Below are positions 29,270-38,872 of a stretch of DNA of 39,006 nt, piece by piece (position 1 is the stretch's first letter; each line of letters begins with the position of its first letter). Under the pieces are notes generated by a model. It was given only the letters and a program-made list of their open reading frames with translations, ran no database searches and was not told the DNA's origin. The stretch covers positions 1 to 39,006 of IMG/VR virus record IMGVR_UViG_3300037882_001033. One strand, 5' to 3'. The stretch comes from a virus. The position numbers and the translations under genes were made by a program.

Positions 29270-29544
29270 TGAGTATCCTCTATGTCACTGGTACAAGCCA
29301 ACACATCTACACCCATGAGTTAGGGGAGTGCAAGGAAGGCCCGTGTCCTATCCACCACCCCAGTGCACACCATATGGTCACCTGGCCCACCCATTGGCGG
29401 GAGGATCGTAAGATCATGGAGCGTATATGTGAACATGGGGTAGGTCATCCTGACCCTGATTGTCGGTATGCTCAAAAGGATACTATACATGGATGCGATG
29501 GATGTTGTAGACTACAACAGGAGGTACTAGATGGAAAAAGCTGA
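29266..29544 (+). CDS. conserved phage protein, ERICxHGVGHPDPD family
   Basis: 92 residues. CKEGPCPIHHPSAHHMVTWP, then WREDRKIMERICEHGVGHPDPD and HGCDGCC, a Cys/His-rich pattern of an uncharacterised phage family. Several C/H residues could bind metal. It overlaps the preceding gene by 4 bases. Confidence 0.72.
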   Translation: MMSILYVTGTSQHIYTHELGECKEGPCPIHHPSAHHMVTWPTHWREDRKIMERICEHGVGHPDPDCRYAQKDTIHGCDGCCRLQQEVLDGKS

Positions 29545-29803
29545 GCAAGAAACCACCATGACCTATGACTTAGAGGCCAAGACCGTGGATGTCTTTAGTG
29601 CCATACGCCGAGACCAGAGCAGACTCCAACGAGCAGGCATCAAACCGACCTACGGGACGGCAGCTCGTGGATTTGGCTACAGAGTACCGCTATCCAGGTT
29701 CAAATGGCGGGTGATTGGGACAAACCCTAAGCCTAGGGGATTTGCCCTCAAAAAGCTACGGTCTACCGTGGCAATTCCGACTAGAACAGCCCCTCTCTCA
29801 TGA
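29531..29803 (+). CDS. basic protein of unknown function
   Basis: 90 residues, with ATG 29531 after CAGGAGG. The N-terminus is acidic and helical, the C-terminus very basic (FKWRVIGTNPKPRGFALKKL). Not recognised; possible DNA binding. Confidence 0.6.
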   Translation: MEKAEQETTMTYDLEAKTVDVFSAIRRDQSRLQRAGIKPTYGTAARGFGYRVPLSRFKWRVIGTNPKPRGFALKKLRSTVAIPTRTAPLS

Positions 29804-29952
29804 GACCCCTAGTGGCGATGGGGTGGGGGGTCGTGGTGCTGGCTCCCTATGCGTCACTGTTGTATAGCTGGTGGCCATGGAGTATACTGTCTATCCCTGT
29901 GATTGTGCTAGGGTTTTTCACCATCTTCTGGATGACAAAGGTACTAGAATGA
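29800..29952 (+). CDS. 50-residue two-span membrane protein
   Basis: ATG 29800 overlaps the preceding TGA. Two hydrophobic stretches (MGWGVVVLAPYASLLYSWW and ILSIPVIVLGFFTIFWM) are joined by WPWS. The stop overlaps the next ATG. Unknown. Confidence 0.55.
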   Translation: MRPLVAMGWGVVVLAPYASLLYSWWPWSILSIPVIVLGFFTIFWMTKVLE

Positions 29953-30398
29953 GTAATACAAGCTGGAAGCAGTTGGAGCGTGAGGTGGGATTGCTGGTAG
30001 GTGGAAAGCGCTACCCAGCCAATCAGGGTGGGAAGGTCGATGTCGAAGGTCCGCTATACGTGGTACAAGTGAAAGAGCGCAAGACACTCAGTCTAGAGTC
30101 TCTGACTCAACTTGTTGAAGAGATTGAACAACTAGGACTCCAGCGCAATAAAGTTGGACTCGTGGCTGTGAAGGTACGTCGAGGTAGGGGAAAGCGGAGT
30201 CCACTGCTTATTGTCCAGACAGCGGAGCATTGGGCATTAGATAATCCAGGAAGACATGCAAGACCTAATAGAGTCATCAAGACATTACCGTTAGCTATCC
30301 ATCCTTTGGAGGATGGTGTACCACCATTGAAGTCAATACACGTTGAACCTGACTGGGTAACGATGGATAAATCTTGGATAGACCCTGAGCGTAAGTAA
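29949..30398 (+). CDS. PD-(D/E)XK nuclease, Holliday-junction resolvase-like
   Basis: 149 residues from ATG 29949. SWKQLEREVGLLVGGKRYPA is followed by GGKVDVEGPLYVVQVKERKTLSL, a D-x-E...QVK core of PD-(D/E)XK nucleases such as Hjc. A helix (LTQLVEEIEQLGLQ) and a basic strand region follow. It is the last early gene before the terminator; branch resolution before packaging is a fitting role. Confidence 0.65.
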   Translation: MSNTSWKQLEREVGLLVGGKRYPANQGGKVDVEGPLYVVQVKERKTLSLESLTQLVEEIEQLGLQRNKVGLVAVKVRRGRGKRSPLLIVQTAEHWALDNPGRHARPNRVIKTLPLAIHPLEDGVPPLKSIHVEPDWVTMDKSWIDPERK

Positions 30399-30405
30399 TA
30401 AAAAA

Positions 30406-30429
30406 GCCCCTGGCATGATAGCCAGGGGC
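30406..30429 (-). terminator. intrinsic terminator for the leftward late unit (partly bidirectional)
   Basis: GCCCCTGGC (30406-30414) pairs exactly with GCCAGGGGC (30421-30429) around ATGATA. On the minus strand it is followed by TTTTTT (30400-30405), a textbook terminator. On the plus strand only CTTCCT follows. It lies between convergent genes. Confidence 0.85.
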
Positions 30430-30462
30430 CTTCCTGATATACTATATTATATCTACTATACT

Positions 30463-30717
30463 TTAATCACATCGGTCGCCTCGTTCAAGGAGTCGTTCGA
30501 TGGCATTCTCGATGGCGATGAGTCGTTGTTTACTGACTTCAATGTGGGTGTCGTGCTCGGCCAAGTGGTCACGGAGTTGCTGGATGATCCCACATTGGCC
30601 TTCCAATGACTCAAACCGCTGGTAGAGTTTCCAGACCAACCATAGAATGATGGCGAGGAGGACAGAATTAACACTACTAACACCAAGACGCTCAAGAGCA
30701 GTGATAAAATCTCCCAC
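30463..30717 (-). CDS. holin-like membrane/coiled-coil protein
   Basis: 84 residues from GTG 30715-30717, with GGAGAAAGG upstream. A membrane helix (VNSVLLAIILWLVWKLY) is followed by a coiled coil (LRDHLAEHDTHIEVSKQRLI). This one-span form at the end of a virion gene string fits a holin or spanin-like lysis protein, but no endolysin is in the window. An ATG one base away opens another frame that soon becomes low-complexity. Confidence 0.6.
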   Translation of the reverse strand: MGDFITALERLGVSSVNSVLLAIILWLVWKLYQRFESLEGQCGIIQQLRDHLAEHDTHIEVSKQRLIAIENAIERLLERGDRCD

Positions 30718-30770
30718 ATTGTATTACCTTTCTCCAACTAATAGGGTAAATAACAGAGAGGACTTCATCT

Positions 30771-33700
30771 CTACTCTGTGAGAGGTGGTACAGCGAGAGA
30801 CCGAATGATCTCGTCTCGTTGTTGTTTGCGCTTGGATTCGTTAGCGATTTCTTCCTTGACAATTGGGGCTAGTAGAGGACCCACAATCGGGAGTCGTCGA
30901 GCGGCAGTGCGAGCAGACTTCCAGCCTGGACCCTCAGTGAGCATATCTACCACATCCTCTGACCCGCCAGCTATCAACCCTGCGGTAGGACCTAGGGTGA
31001 GACCTGCTGCGAGCTTCCAGCCTTCATCTAGGGCAGTGAGTAACAATGACCCATAGATGGCCCCTGTGCCATAGATCATAGTCTGGAGCGCAAAGGCAGA
31101 CCCATCATCACCTACTAGCTTCTTTAAGCGCTTGTTGACAAAGGGGTTGGAGTTGGGGTCTTCAGTGAAGGCATTACGAATGAACTCGGTTGCCGCTCCA
31201 CTACCAGCGGCGAGAGTCCCAGTACCTAATAGTACCTTACTGATTCTCGCGATCGCATCGTGGGTCGTGGGAGCTTGCTTCCACAGTCGGGTTAACTCCG
31301 CCTGGTTATTAAACATAAAGATGCGGTACTGGTTCGCGAGCTTCCAATGTGCGGTCTCATTGGTGGCAATCAATGGTAGTCCACGGACATCTGGTATGCC
31401 CGCCACATAGTTGGCATACCGCTGGACCATCGCGAGCTTCATAGCTTCAGGAATTGCACCTTTGGCCAGGATCTCACTGGTATTCCCGCCCATCTCTTCA
31501 ATCAAGGTATGGAGCTTTTGCTTGTTGGGGTACTTGAGCAGAGCCTTCTCTAGGAAGTCCATATACCGAACACCTACATGAGCACCAAAAGACCGAGACC
31601 ACTTATCCAGTAACGTGATGCCATAGCTTCGATGTGCAGCGGTGGACACGATAGACAATGGTCCTTCAGGTTGGAGCATATGGTTCATCAGGGTGGGATA
31701 GAGAGCACCACTCTTTTGGACTAACTCCTTATTGTTGCCCGTGACCCAATCCACTGCACCCAGGAAGGATCGCCCGAGTGGAGCACGTCCTAAGGCATAT
31801 CCTAACTGTGGTGTAGAACCTATCCCACCCAGCTGGAGTAGCGTGGCGTTGTTGAAGTCTCGTATTCCATGTACGAGGTTTCGCACAATCTGAGATTCAT
31901 TCACACCAGTGTGGATACCCTGAGCACGCTCTACCGCTTTGGTCGCCCAGTCCACCAAGTCTGCTCCACCATGCTCCGCAAGCTGTCCCATGTCCTGCTC
32001 AATCTGTGGCATCACCTTGGCCCATTGGGTGCGTAGGTGTGCGGAGGAGTTGTACTTGAACATGGCGCGAAATGGATCAGTCTCGTAGCCGAACTTCTTG
32101 GCCCACTGGTAGGGTGATCCACCTAGGGCTTCCAGGTCCAGTAATCGTGAGACCTCTAGGCCTTTGTACTTCTTCGATGCCATATCGTAGCTGATCGCTG
32201 CGGCATCCATCCCAGCCTCAGCAGCTTTAGCCTCACGTAACTCTCCCCCTTGGGACATGATACGCTTCAACTGTGACTTCCACATGGGGAAGGACTTCCC
32301 GGTACCTTCGAGTCCACCTTGCTTGTTGTAGAGCAGGTCAAGGTGCGTGTCGCTAATACCCGTGAGCGATGTAGGCTTCACCGGGATCTGTGGCATGAAC
32401 ATCTTAGGTGAACCGAGAGGTGTATGCTTGCCGGTGAGGGGGTTATAGACATCTATCCCAGCCTCATGGGCAGCCACACTAGGATGATACCCCATCCCCT
32501 CATATAACCTATCCGCAAAGTCTCGCACACGAGTAGACTGTGGAACCATACGCCCTTCGGTATACAGGTAGTTCCACGCCTGCTCGACCTCGGCTTCACT
32601 CAGATTGAAATATCGATGTGTGCCCCAGATAAAGGCGTTCTCACCTTTGGTCAGCTCACGAAACCCTTCAATGACCTTTGATGCTACTCCACGAGTCCCG
32701 ACTGCACGCTCAAGCTCAGGTACCGTCGCTAAGGTGTCATTGGTCGTCAAGACTGCACGATTGGATAGCACATCTTCCATCGCCTGAGCAATGTTGCGCC
32801 CAGGGGGTCCAATACGCTTGAGAGTATCAATGGTCGCAGCCGTGATGCGTGAAGGCCAGCCAGGGAATACCAGTGGGGTATCAGTAGGGGCTTCAGGTAG
32901 ACGGCGCAGGGATAACCCTGAATCCTTCTCAGCCTCTAGCACTGAGGTAGATCCACGCGGAGAAGTTTGGAGGTTTAAGCGGTAGTCTTGCTGTGGCGCA
33001 TAGGCCTTAGCGAATCGTTCCTTTTTCGGTGAGGTCTCACGCAGGAACTTCTCACTAAATGGAATCACATCACCTTCTTTGACAGACGGTTCAAGACCAG
33101 GGTATTCAGTATCGGCAATGCCTGTTGGCTTTCCTGTGCGTGGGTTGGGTTTTACAGGTAACACCTTTCCACCCTCGATCCCAGGTCTACGGAGTACCTG
33201 TGGACGTAGGGGTGTTTCACCGACCCCGAGTTGTTCACCCGCCTCGGCAATACGCTTCCCTGGTGTTGGTGCAATGGTAGACGTGCCAGGAATTAACTCC
33301 GTCTGTGACCCAAACCCTGCTTCCCCTTCGATAGGCTCGACAAGGTGTCCAGGTAACTCCACCTCAGGGCCATATTCTCCTGGAGAAAGTCCCGGTACAC
33401 CGCGTGCTAATGGGCGTCCTGTGCGAGCAGAGATTCCTGTTAGGGTATCAGTTTTCGCTCCCAATTCAAGCGATGGTATGACTAATGTACGCCCAGTCTC
33501 ATCCACCCGTGGACCTGGTGAGGGGTAATCTGGTGTGCCGGTACCCGCTTTGACTGCTCGTTGAGCGGCTTCAATGTTTTCAATCTCAGTCGGTGGGAGA
33601 GGGGGGATGATACCTGGACCTCTGGGTGCTCCACGTAACCCTCGCAGGACTCCCATACTCCCACCAAGCAGCAGTAAGGGGTCCACCATCATTCCAAATC

Positions 33701-34295
33701 CCCCACGCACCGCTGCCTGCTCTCGTGTCATACTGGGGTCTACCCCACCAAAGGTATAGGGGTCTACACGAGAGCCAGGTTCACCTGAGAGCATACCCCT
33801 GAGGTAATCACCTGGGGCAGCTAGGTAATCCAGAGCAGTCTGTACTCCTGGGTGGTTTTCCACCAGTGGCCCGATAGTCTTGGCGAGTGGAGACTGTTCC
33901 ATGGCCGCAGCATTACTACGGACCCGTTCCTCTCTAGTGTATGGTGCAGGGGTGTACCCTGTGGGATTCAACTCGGTCTCTGGTCGTGCGACCAGGGTAG
34001 GCGGTGCAGGGTGTTGCTCAGCCTTGAGGTCAGCCTGGTACTGTGCTTCTAACTGTTCGAGTGTTGCAGGCGGGTCAGCCGGAGCATCCATGAACTGTGC
34101 ATGATTCGCTTTCTGGATGGCCTGCACTTGACGCAGATCATCAGCAGCCTGAGAGAACGCAGGCTGGTTGGGGTCTATCCGTTGGTACGTCAGGTTTTTC
34201 TCCCGACGCTCAGCATTCGCTGAGACCACTTCGCGCATGGACTCCTGGTACTGCTGCTCGTTGTACGCTCGCTCTAGGTCATTAATGTCTGGCAT
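30771..34295 (-). CDS. large virion protein, putative internal/ejection protein
   Basis: 1174 residues. The N-terminal 150 are Gln/Ala-rich helix; about 150-450 is Gly/Pro-rich and flexible; the middle is helical and charged; the C-terminal part has hydrophobic stretches (FALQTMIYGTGAIYGSLLLTALDE, LAAGLTLGPTAGLIAGG). Such giant, partly hydrophobic proteins late in the virion operon of podoviruses are usually internal virion proteins ejected with DNA. No lytic transglycosylase motif was found. The start abuts the upstream stop (TAA then ATG). Confidence 0.65.
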   Translation of the reverse strand: MPDINDLERAYNEQQYQESMREVVSANAERREKNLTYQRIDPNQPAFSQAADDLRQVQAIQKANHAQFMDAPADPPATLEQLEAQYQADLKAEQHPAPPTLVARPETELNPTGYTPAPYTREERVRSNAAAMEQSPLAKTIGPLVENHPGVQTALDYLAAPGDYLRGMLSGEPGSRVDPYTFGGVDPSMTREQAAVRGGFGMMVDPLLLLGGSMGVLRGLRGAPRGPGIIPPLPPTEIENIEAAQRAVKAGTGTPDYPSPGPRVDETGRTLVIPSLELGAKTDTLTGISARTGRPLARGVPGLSPGEYGPEVELPGHLVEPIEGEAGFGSQTELIPGTSTIAPTPGKRIAEAGEQLGVGETPLRPQVLRRPGIEGGKVLPVKPNPRTGKPTGIADTEYPGLEPSVKEGDVIPFSEKFLRETSPKKERFAKAYAPQQDYRLNLQTSPRGSTSVLEAEKDSGLSLRRLPEAPTDTPLVFPGWPSRITAATIDTLKRIGPPGRNIAQAMEDVLSNRAVLTTNDTLATVPELERAVGTRGVASKVIEGFRELTKGENAFIWGTHRYFNLSEAEVEQAWNYLYTEGRMVPQSTRVRDFADRLYEGMGYHPSVAAHEAGIDVYNPLTGKHTPLGSPKMFMPQIPVKPTSLTGISDTHLDLLYNKQGGLEGTGKSFPMWKSQLKRIMSQGGELREAKAAEAGMDAAAISYDMASKKYKGLEVSRLLDLEALGGSPYQWAKKFGYETDPFRAMFKYNSSAHLRTQWAKVMPQIEQDMGQLAEHGGADLVDWATKAVERAQGIHTGVNESQIVRNLVHGIRDFNNATLLQLGGIGSTPQLGYALGRAPLGRSFLGAVDWVTGNNKELVQKSGALYPTLMNHMLQPEGPLSIVSTAAHRSYGITLLDKWSRSFGAHVGVRYMDFLEKALLKYPNKQKLHTLIEEMGGNTSEILAKGAIPEAMKLAMVQRYANYVAGIPDVRGLPLIATNETAHWKLANQYRIFMFNNQAELTRLWKQAPTTHDAIARISKVLLGTGTLAAGSGAATEFIRNAFTEDPNSNPFVNKRLKKLVGDDGSAFALQTMIYGTGAIYGSLLLTALDEGWKLAAGLTLGPTAGLIAGGSEDVVDMLTEGPGWKSARTAARRLPIVGPLLAPIVKEEIANESKRKQQRDEIIRSLAVPPLTE

Positions 34296-35789
34296 TTATT
34301 TGCCCTTTTTGACCGTATGTTTCTTTGCAATCTCTGCCGCAGACATCCCGGCTTTACGGAGCTTGGCATACTCCTCTGGGGTCAGGTCTACTTCAGTGGA
34401 TTTGATGGGTGAAGGTATGGGAGAGGGTGTACCAGGGAGTCGTGGAGCAAACGCTCCAGGATCAAACCCCACGTCAACCGGATCAGGTTGTGGGCCTAAT
34501 GGTGTCGTACGTGATTGTGGTTGACCTTCAATGTTGACAGACACGTTCGGTGCCCCAGCATCAAAGAAGTCAGACCCAAACAACCCTCCACGCTTAGCGA
34601 TTGTCACCCCGGTCATGGCGAGCTTGAGGAACAGATCAGTCAACTTGACGCGATCTTGGGGTGTGACATCGGTGCCTGCTAGCGTGTACGCAATGGCCTG
34701 CATCTGAGACTTCATCTCTCCCATACTGACCCGCGCACGTTCGAGTTCTGCATGCTGTGCTTGGAGATCCCCTTTACGCACGGCATCAGAAGCATTGGTC
34801 ATTGCGAGCTTGGCTTTGGCGAGTGACTCTGTGGCATCAGCCTGAAACTTCACCACTTGGTGAGGACGGATGGTCTGCTCAGTGGTCGTGCGCTCCTTAA
34901 TGTTCGTAGTATCGGCCTTGGTCTTATCAATGTTAGCTTTCAAGGCATCTTCATTGAGACTACCAGGCTTGGCCCCTTTCTCGTAATGCCCACGCGCTTC
35001 AGCGATGTACCCTGCACGTTCACCAGCCGTAGGTTGCCGACCAGTCCGATCAAAGTGGTCTCGTTCAAGTGCGTTAAGGTGCTGCATGTACTCAGTCAGC
35101 CCTGCTGGGTCAGCATGGACTCGACCTTTCTGGATACCGGTACGTCGGTCAGCCACCACATCTTGCTGGAAGGGGGTCAAGTTGGTTCCAGGAATGAGCG
35201 ATTGACGATCACCTAGTGGTTGGTCTGGTCGTAGGACTCCATAGGACTCCTGGAGTTGTCGCCCAGGCACAAGCTCCTGAGGGTGGATCAACCCCATATG
35301 GAGGGCTTCCTCCGCAGGAATAGGACGAGGGTTCCCCACACCAGCCTTATGAAGTTCATTAATAATGACATCACCGGCCATTCGGTTGGCATGGGTTGTT
35401 GCTCCACTCCCAAGGAATATGTCGGCATACATGGACCGAAAGTCCTGCTCACCCCGAATCACATCAGCCAATCGACGATGGGCTTTCTTGAGACCATCAT
35501 CGTCACTGTTCAAGATGGCTTTCTGGATCTCGTCTTTGATGGACATGAATTTCTTGTCTGCAAACCCGGTCTCCACCGCATTGATGAGTGGTTGAGAGGT
35601 GGGGTGGATTTCATGATTGTCAATCACATCCCGAGGCATCTCAGATTGGGTGTCATCTTGTGGGGCTGCCGCTGGCATAGCTGGAGGGGTGGGAGCCATA
35701 TAGGGAATCGGTGGAATACCATACGACTGTGGCGCGACCACACTCATAGGAGGAGTATCAATCATACCTTGTTGTGGATCACCTAACAT
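34296..35789 (-). CDS. virion protein of unknown function, helical
   Basis: 497 residues from ATG 35787-35789, chosen for AAAGGAG 6 bases upstream; a longer start would overlap the previous gene. The N-terminus is Met/Pro-rich, the middle a long coiled coil (QADATESLAKAKLAMTNASD), and the end a basic short helix (YAKLRKAGMSAAEIAKKH) like a DNA-binding motif. Likely an internal virion protein partner of the 1174-residue protein. Confidence 0.65.
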   Translation of the reverse strand: MLGDPQQGMIDTPPMSVVAPQSYGIPPIPYMAPTPPAMPAAAPQDDTQSEMPRDVIDNHEIHPTSQPLINAVETGFADKKFMSIKDEIQKAILNSDDDGLKKAHRRLADVIRGEQDFRSMYADIFLGSGATTHANRMAGDVIINELHKAGVGNPRPIPAEEALHMGLIHPQELVPGRQLQESYGVLRPDQPLGDRQSLIPGTNLTPFQQDVVADRRTGIQKGRVHADPAGLTEYMQHLNALERDHFDRTGRQPTAGERAGYIAEARGHYEKGAKPGSLNEDALKANIDKTKADTTNIKERTTTEQTIRPHQVVKFQADATESLAKAKLAMTNASDAVRKGDLQAQHAELERARVSMGEMKSQMQAIAYTLAGTDVTPQDRVKLTDLFLKLAMTGVTIAKRGGLFGSDFFDAGAPNVSVNIEGQPQSRTTPLGPQPDPVDVGFDPGAFAPRLPGTPSPIPSPIKSTEVDLTPEEYAKLRKAGMSAAEIAKKHTVKKGK

Positions 35790-35800
35790 AGTTGACTCCT

Positions 35801-36343
35801 TTATGCAGTCCTTTGATTCCCAACACCAGCACTCGCATTCCACGAGAACGAGTTCGACTTCGCGTTGCTACTACCTGCGAGCAAGTCCTTGATGCTATCC
35901 AGTGGTGCTGAAGCATACCCGAATGAGGCTTGGTTAAGTTCTGGTAGGAGCTTCGCACGGTCCATCGCGAACTGCGTAGACAATGGTATCAGTGTTGGAG
36001 ATGCCATCCGTACCGCGTCACCCACTACCGCATCAATACTATTGGGGCTATTAAATCCCCGTAGTGTACGTGCGCCTGAGTTCTGTGAGAACAAGTCTCG
36101 TCCTAGCTGCATCGCCCCTTCAGTGGCTCCTGTAGGTAATCCATACCGACCCACTGGTAACGCCTGATCCACCGCTGACTGATACCGTAATCCCATAGGA
36201 TCTTGCTGTCCAGCTTGTGCAGCTTGGTCTACTCGACTGAAGTACTGTGGGGTGAGGCCTGAGAAGTACCCCCGTTGTTTACGGTCCAACCCCTGTGAGC
36301 TTGTCGAGCTACTTTTGGAAGACCCGGCTGAGCCAAATCCCAT
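35801..36343 (-). CDS. virion-region protein of unknown function
   Basis: 180 residues. It starts MGFGSAGSSKSSSTSSQ, a Ser-rich N-terminus frequent in podovirus virion proteins, then YFSGLTPQYFSRVDQAAQAG and a helical end. AAGGGGG precedes the start. Not recognised. Confidence 0.65.
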   Translation of the reverse strand: MGFGSAGSSKSSSTSSQGLDRKQRGYFSGLTPQYFSRVDQAAQAGQQDPMGLRYQSAVDQALPVGRYGLPTGATEGAMQLGRDLFSQNSGARTLRGFNSPNSIDAVVGDAVRMASPTLIPLSTQFAMDRAKLLPELNQASFGYASAPLDSIKDLLAGSSNAKSNSFSWNASAGVGNQRTA

Positions 36344-36355
36344 CTGTCTACCCCC

Positions 36356-36688
36356 TTACAATGTTTTCCATGTCATCTGTGTGAGTCGAGGTGCGAGTGA
36401 ATATCCATACCGCTGTGCTCCTTGGAGTCGCGCCCAGTCCATCCCACGATGGAGTGCCCGTACTGCATCACGTCCATATCCCCACCAACAGACTTCCTGT
36501 GCCATACACTCCCATGGTGGATCGACCTGCCAGTACACCTTCGTCACACAATGAGCCTGCCCCACAGTATCCAGGTGATAGTCTGGTTGTGTGACCACCC
36601 ACTCCAACCACCGGGTACACTCACCTACGTCAAGCCCCGGCATGAGTTGTGCAACGGCGTCTGCCATATTAGGGGGTAGGTTTGGCAC
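36356..36688 (-). CDS. unknown protein, weak GNAT-like trace
   Basis: 110 residues from GTG 36686-36688, overlapping the upstream gene by 20 bases; ATG 36667 would give 103. The C-terminal GYGRDAVRALHRGMDWARLQGAQRYGYSLAP loosely resembles the acetyl-CoA loop and helix of GNAT enzymes seen in podovirus virion clusters. Trp-rich. The call is tentative. Confidence 0.5.
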   Translation of the reverse strand: MPNLPPNMADAVAQLMPGLDVGECTRWLEWVVTQPDYHLDTVGQAHCVTKVYWQVDPPWECMAQEVCWWGYGRDAVRALHRGMDWARLQGAQRYGYSLAPRLTQMTWKTL

Positions 36689-36887
36689 CCGTCACCTTAT
36701 CAAAGATGCCAATCAATCGATCACTACGCAACTCCGCTGAGGCCATCATGGAAGTCGTCATTTCTAACTTAGCATTCATGGCCGCCAACTGAGCTTCTAG
36801 CAGATTGACTCGTTGCTGGAGTAGCACCTGTGCCTCTTGAAGCATCAACACCCGCTCATCGAGTCGTTCGATCTGTTCACTCGTCAT
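36669..36887 (-). CDS. coiled-coil protein
   Basis: 72 residues. One long heptad coiled coil (ERLDERVLMLQEAQVLLQQR, then LLEAQLAAMNAKLEM) and a short polar tail. It starts directly after the collar-gene stop (TAA then ATG). Possibly a fibre-attachment or chaperone subunit. Confidence 0.65.
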   Translation of the reverse strand: MTSEQIERLDERVLMLQEAQVLLQQRVNLLEAQLAAMNAKLEMTTSMMASAELRSDRLIGIFDKVTGAKPTP

Positions 36888-37697
36888 TTAAGCCCCCGCG
36901 TAGATGATATAGGATAACGCTATCCAGGGTTGGGTGTTACTGTGGGCACCACCACCACCACTCGCATCTGTGGAACCGCCATTGTTATCATTCGCGGTAT
37001 TTACTCCACCAGTTCCCACATTACCTAATGTTCCAGTTGCCTTAATATTTTGACCATGGGTATGACTAGGTATTTCCCCCGTGACCAATGTATGTGTCTC
37101 TGTGCCTCCTACTCCACCAAGCGTCACCGCATTGGCTCCGTTCGTTGAAGCCGAAGTAATTCGTGAGGCTGCACTGCCACCCATATCATCAGTCGCAATA
37201 ACTGTACGACCACGGAGATCTGGGACATTAAATGTATTGACCCCATCCCCAACCCCATACGTTGTACTAATGATGGTAAAGAGGTCCACATAGGTGACAC
37301 GATTGACTGCCTGGCCATAGCAGAGCAACCAATGTGTCGGTGCTGTATCGGTACTCCAGATCATCATCGCCCCGATGGGCATGATATTCTTGGGAACGAG
37401 CTTCTTATTCGTACTGTCAGCGATCACGCCATACTTATCAGTCAGACCAGCAAATACCCCATTGGTGTTGATTTGCACTTCTCCATCAGCATTATGCGCC
37501 ACACCTATACGAGTCGCCAGGTCAGCTTCATTACCCTTGAGCGTCGGGCCATCACCGAGGATAGTCTCAACAGCAATCGCTGCACTCGCCGCGCCATTCA
37601 TGTTCTGGAAGGTCGCTTCGTAGGTACCATCCAGGGTGGTCTGGGTGTCGATTCCACCTGTGGTATACGTAGAATTGGTATTGGAAATGTTCGACAT
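36888..37697 (-). CDS. tail collar domain protein (fibre tip, MdpB-like)
   Basis: 269 residues. The C-terminal half is a phage tail-collar domain: MPIGAMMIWSTDTAPTHWLLCYGQ, FTIISTTYGVGDGVNTFNVPDLRGR, IPSHTH and the closing PWIALSYIIYAGA. The N-terminal 100 residues are a low-complexity Thr/Asn shaft. It contacts the host surface or caps the fibre. It starts right after the upstream stop. Confidence 0.88.
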   Translation of the reverse strand: MSNISNTNSTYTTGGIDTQTTLDGTYEATFQNMNGAASAAIAVETILGDGPTLKGNEADLATRIGVAHNADGEVQINTNGVFAGLTDKYGVIADSTNKKLVPKNIMPIGAMMIWSTDTAPTHWLLCYGQAVNRVTYVDLFTIISTTYGVGDGVNTFNVPDLRGRTVIATDDMGGSAASRITSASTNGANAVTLGGVGGTETHTLVTGEIPSHTHGQNIKATGTLGNVGTGGVNTANDNNGGSTDASGGGGAHSNTQPWIALSYIIYAGA

Positions 37698-38870
37698 TTA
37701 TAGCTCCGCTTGGGCTGACCAGTGGACAATGTGGTTATCTGCTATCGTGTTAGCTGCATTCGGTATCCAGTTCAGATACATATTCTTCTGTGTCACACTT
37801 GCGGTTGTTCCACTATTATCAGCTCCATCGGTATTATTACGAGCTTCCGCATTGGCTGCTGAAGGATTATAAGTTGTGACAGTCGGCAACGCGAACATAG
37901 GCGGAGAAAACGAGACAGAGACACCAAACCGAGAGGTCGCCGTGAAGGGAGACTGGGCTAGTGTTCCTCCTGGTGTACCCGCATTCTGAGCAGGGGCTGT
38001 TACATAATCAAAAGACTTTTGATAATGACGACTACAAAGAGCGAGCTCATCCTGGAATAATCGAGGCACAAACGCTGACGCGGTAGACCCTACCTCTAAC
38101 TTCACATCAGTAATATAAAGGAAGTCTCCCGCAGTGGTATCAGTGACATCAGACCAAATAAACAACACAATGTTGGTGGTGGATGCGGTATCAATCGCGC
38201 CAGTCACTGAGTAGGTGGCGTAGTTTGTGGTAGGGTTCAGGTTGCCTGGGGTGTTCTCGTAGGTCATATTGGCAACCAGTGTAGGGTTGGTCCCTTCTAC
38301 CCCCCAAGCACTCACGATATCACTGGTCACGGTATCAGCGGTACTCGACCATGAGATGATTGCCGCTTTAAGGTTATCAAGCTTGGTCGTGGCTGACACC
38401 TTCGCTTTGAACGAGAGCGTACAGGTTTGTCCGATGAAGCCCACACAGTTCTTCTGCTCAATAATCTGGGCAATCCCGAACTTCCTATTGGTAGTCTCTA
38501 CATCCAAGGCACAAGCATAGAGACCACCTGTAGGGATGACTGAAGTCTCACGTGTCACATCTATGGTATCATTCCCATCGCTGAGGATGTACCATCGATC
38601 CATCAAGTAGGTATCGTCGCTATTGAGTGGGATCGTCGCACCTGTAAATGAGGTTCCACGTTGCCAGACATTGAAGGCCCCATTGATGACAGGGTTGAGA
38701 AGGTTATCGCCCTTCTCGACCATATTCGGGAGTAAGTTATCTTCTACAAAATCTAGTACCTGCTGTCCAGTGGCTTTCTTGGTTGTCGAGCTACTATCAT
38801 CGACAACTGGTAGCTCATCAGCCACAGCAATGAGGTCAATCGCACCTAATGCACCAATTGCAACAGCCAT
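37698..38870 (-). CDS. tail fibre/spike protein with carbohydrate-binding-type domain
   Basis: 390 residues. After a head part (ELPVVDDSSSTTKKATGQQVLDF) comes NPVINGAFNVWQRGTSF and DRWYILSDG, the common NxxxNGxFDxWQRG...DRW phrase of phage fibre proteins. Further beta-rich sequence (GQTCTLSFKAKVS...) resembles a carbohydrate-binding module. Likely receptor binding. Confidence 0.82.
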   Translation of the reverse strand: MAVAIGALGAIDLIAVADELPVVDDSSSTTKKATGQQVLDFVEDNLLPNMVEKGDNLLNPVINGAFNVWQRGTSFTGATIPLNSDDTYLMDRWYILSDGNDTIDVTRETSVIPTGGLYACALDVETTNRKFGIAQIIEQKNCVGFIGQTCTLSFKAKVSATTKLDNLKAAIISWSSTADTVTSDIVSAWGVEGTNPTLVANMTYENTPGNLNPTTNYATYSVTGAIDTASTTNIVLFIWSDVTDTTAGDFLYITDVKLEVGSTASAFVPRLFQDELALCSRHYQKSFDYVTAPAQNAGTPGGTLAQSPFTATSRFGVSVSFSPPMFALPTVTTYNPSAANAEARNNTDGADNSGTTASVTQKNMYLNWIPNAANTIADNHIVHWSAQAEL

Positions 38871-38872
38871 AG

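Noticed and set aside
30456-30737. 93-residue minus-strand frame overlapping the holin-like gene
   Set aside because: It has a good ATG site and a hydrophobic start, but soon becomes Ser/Thr/Asn low-complexity typical of a shadow frame, while the GTG frame gives a membrane helix plus coiled coil.
31132-34524. several plus-strand frames of 60-150 residues
   Set aside because: All are antisense to the 1174-residue virion gene, with Pro/Ser/Arg-rich shadow composition and no ribosome sites.
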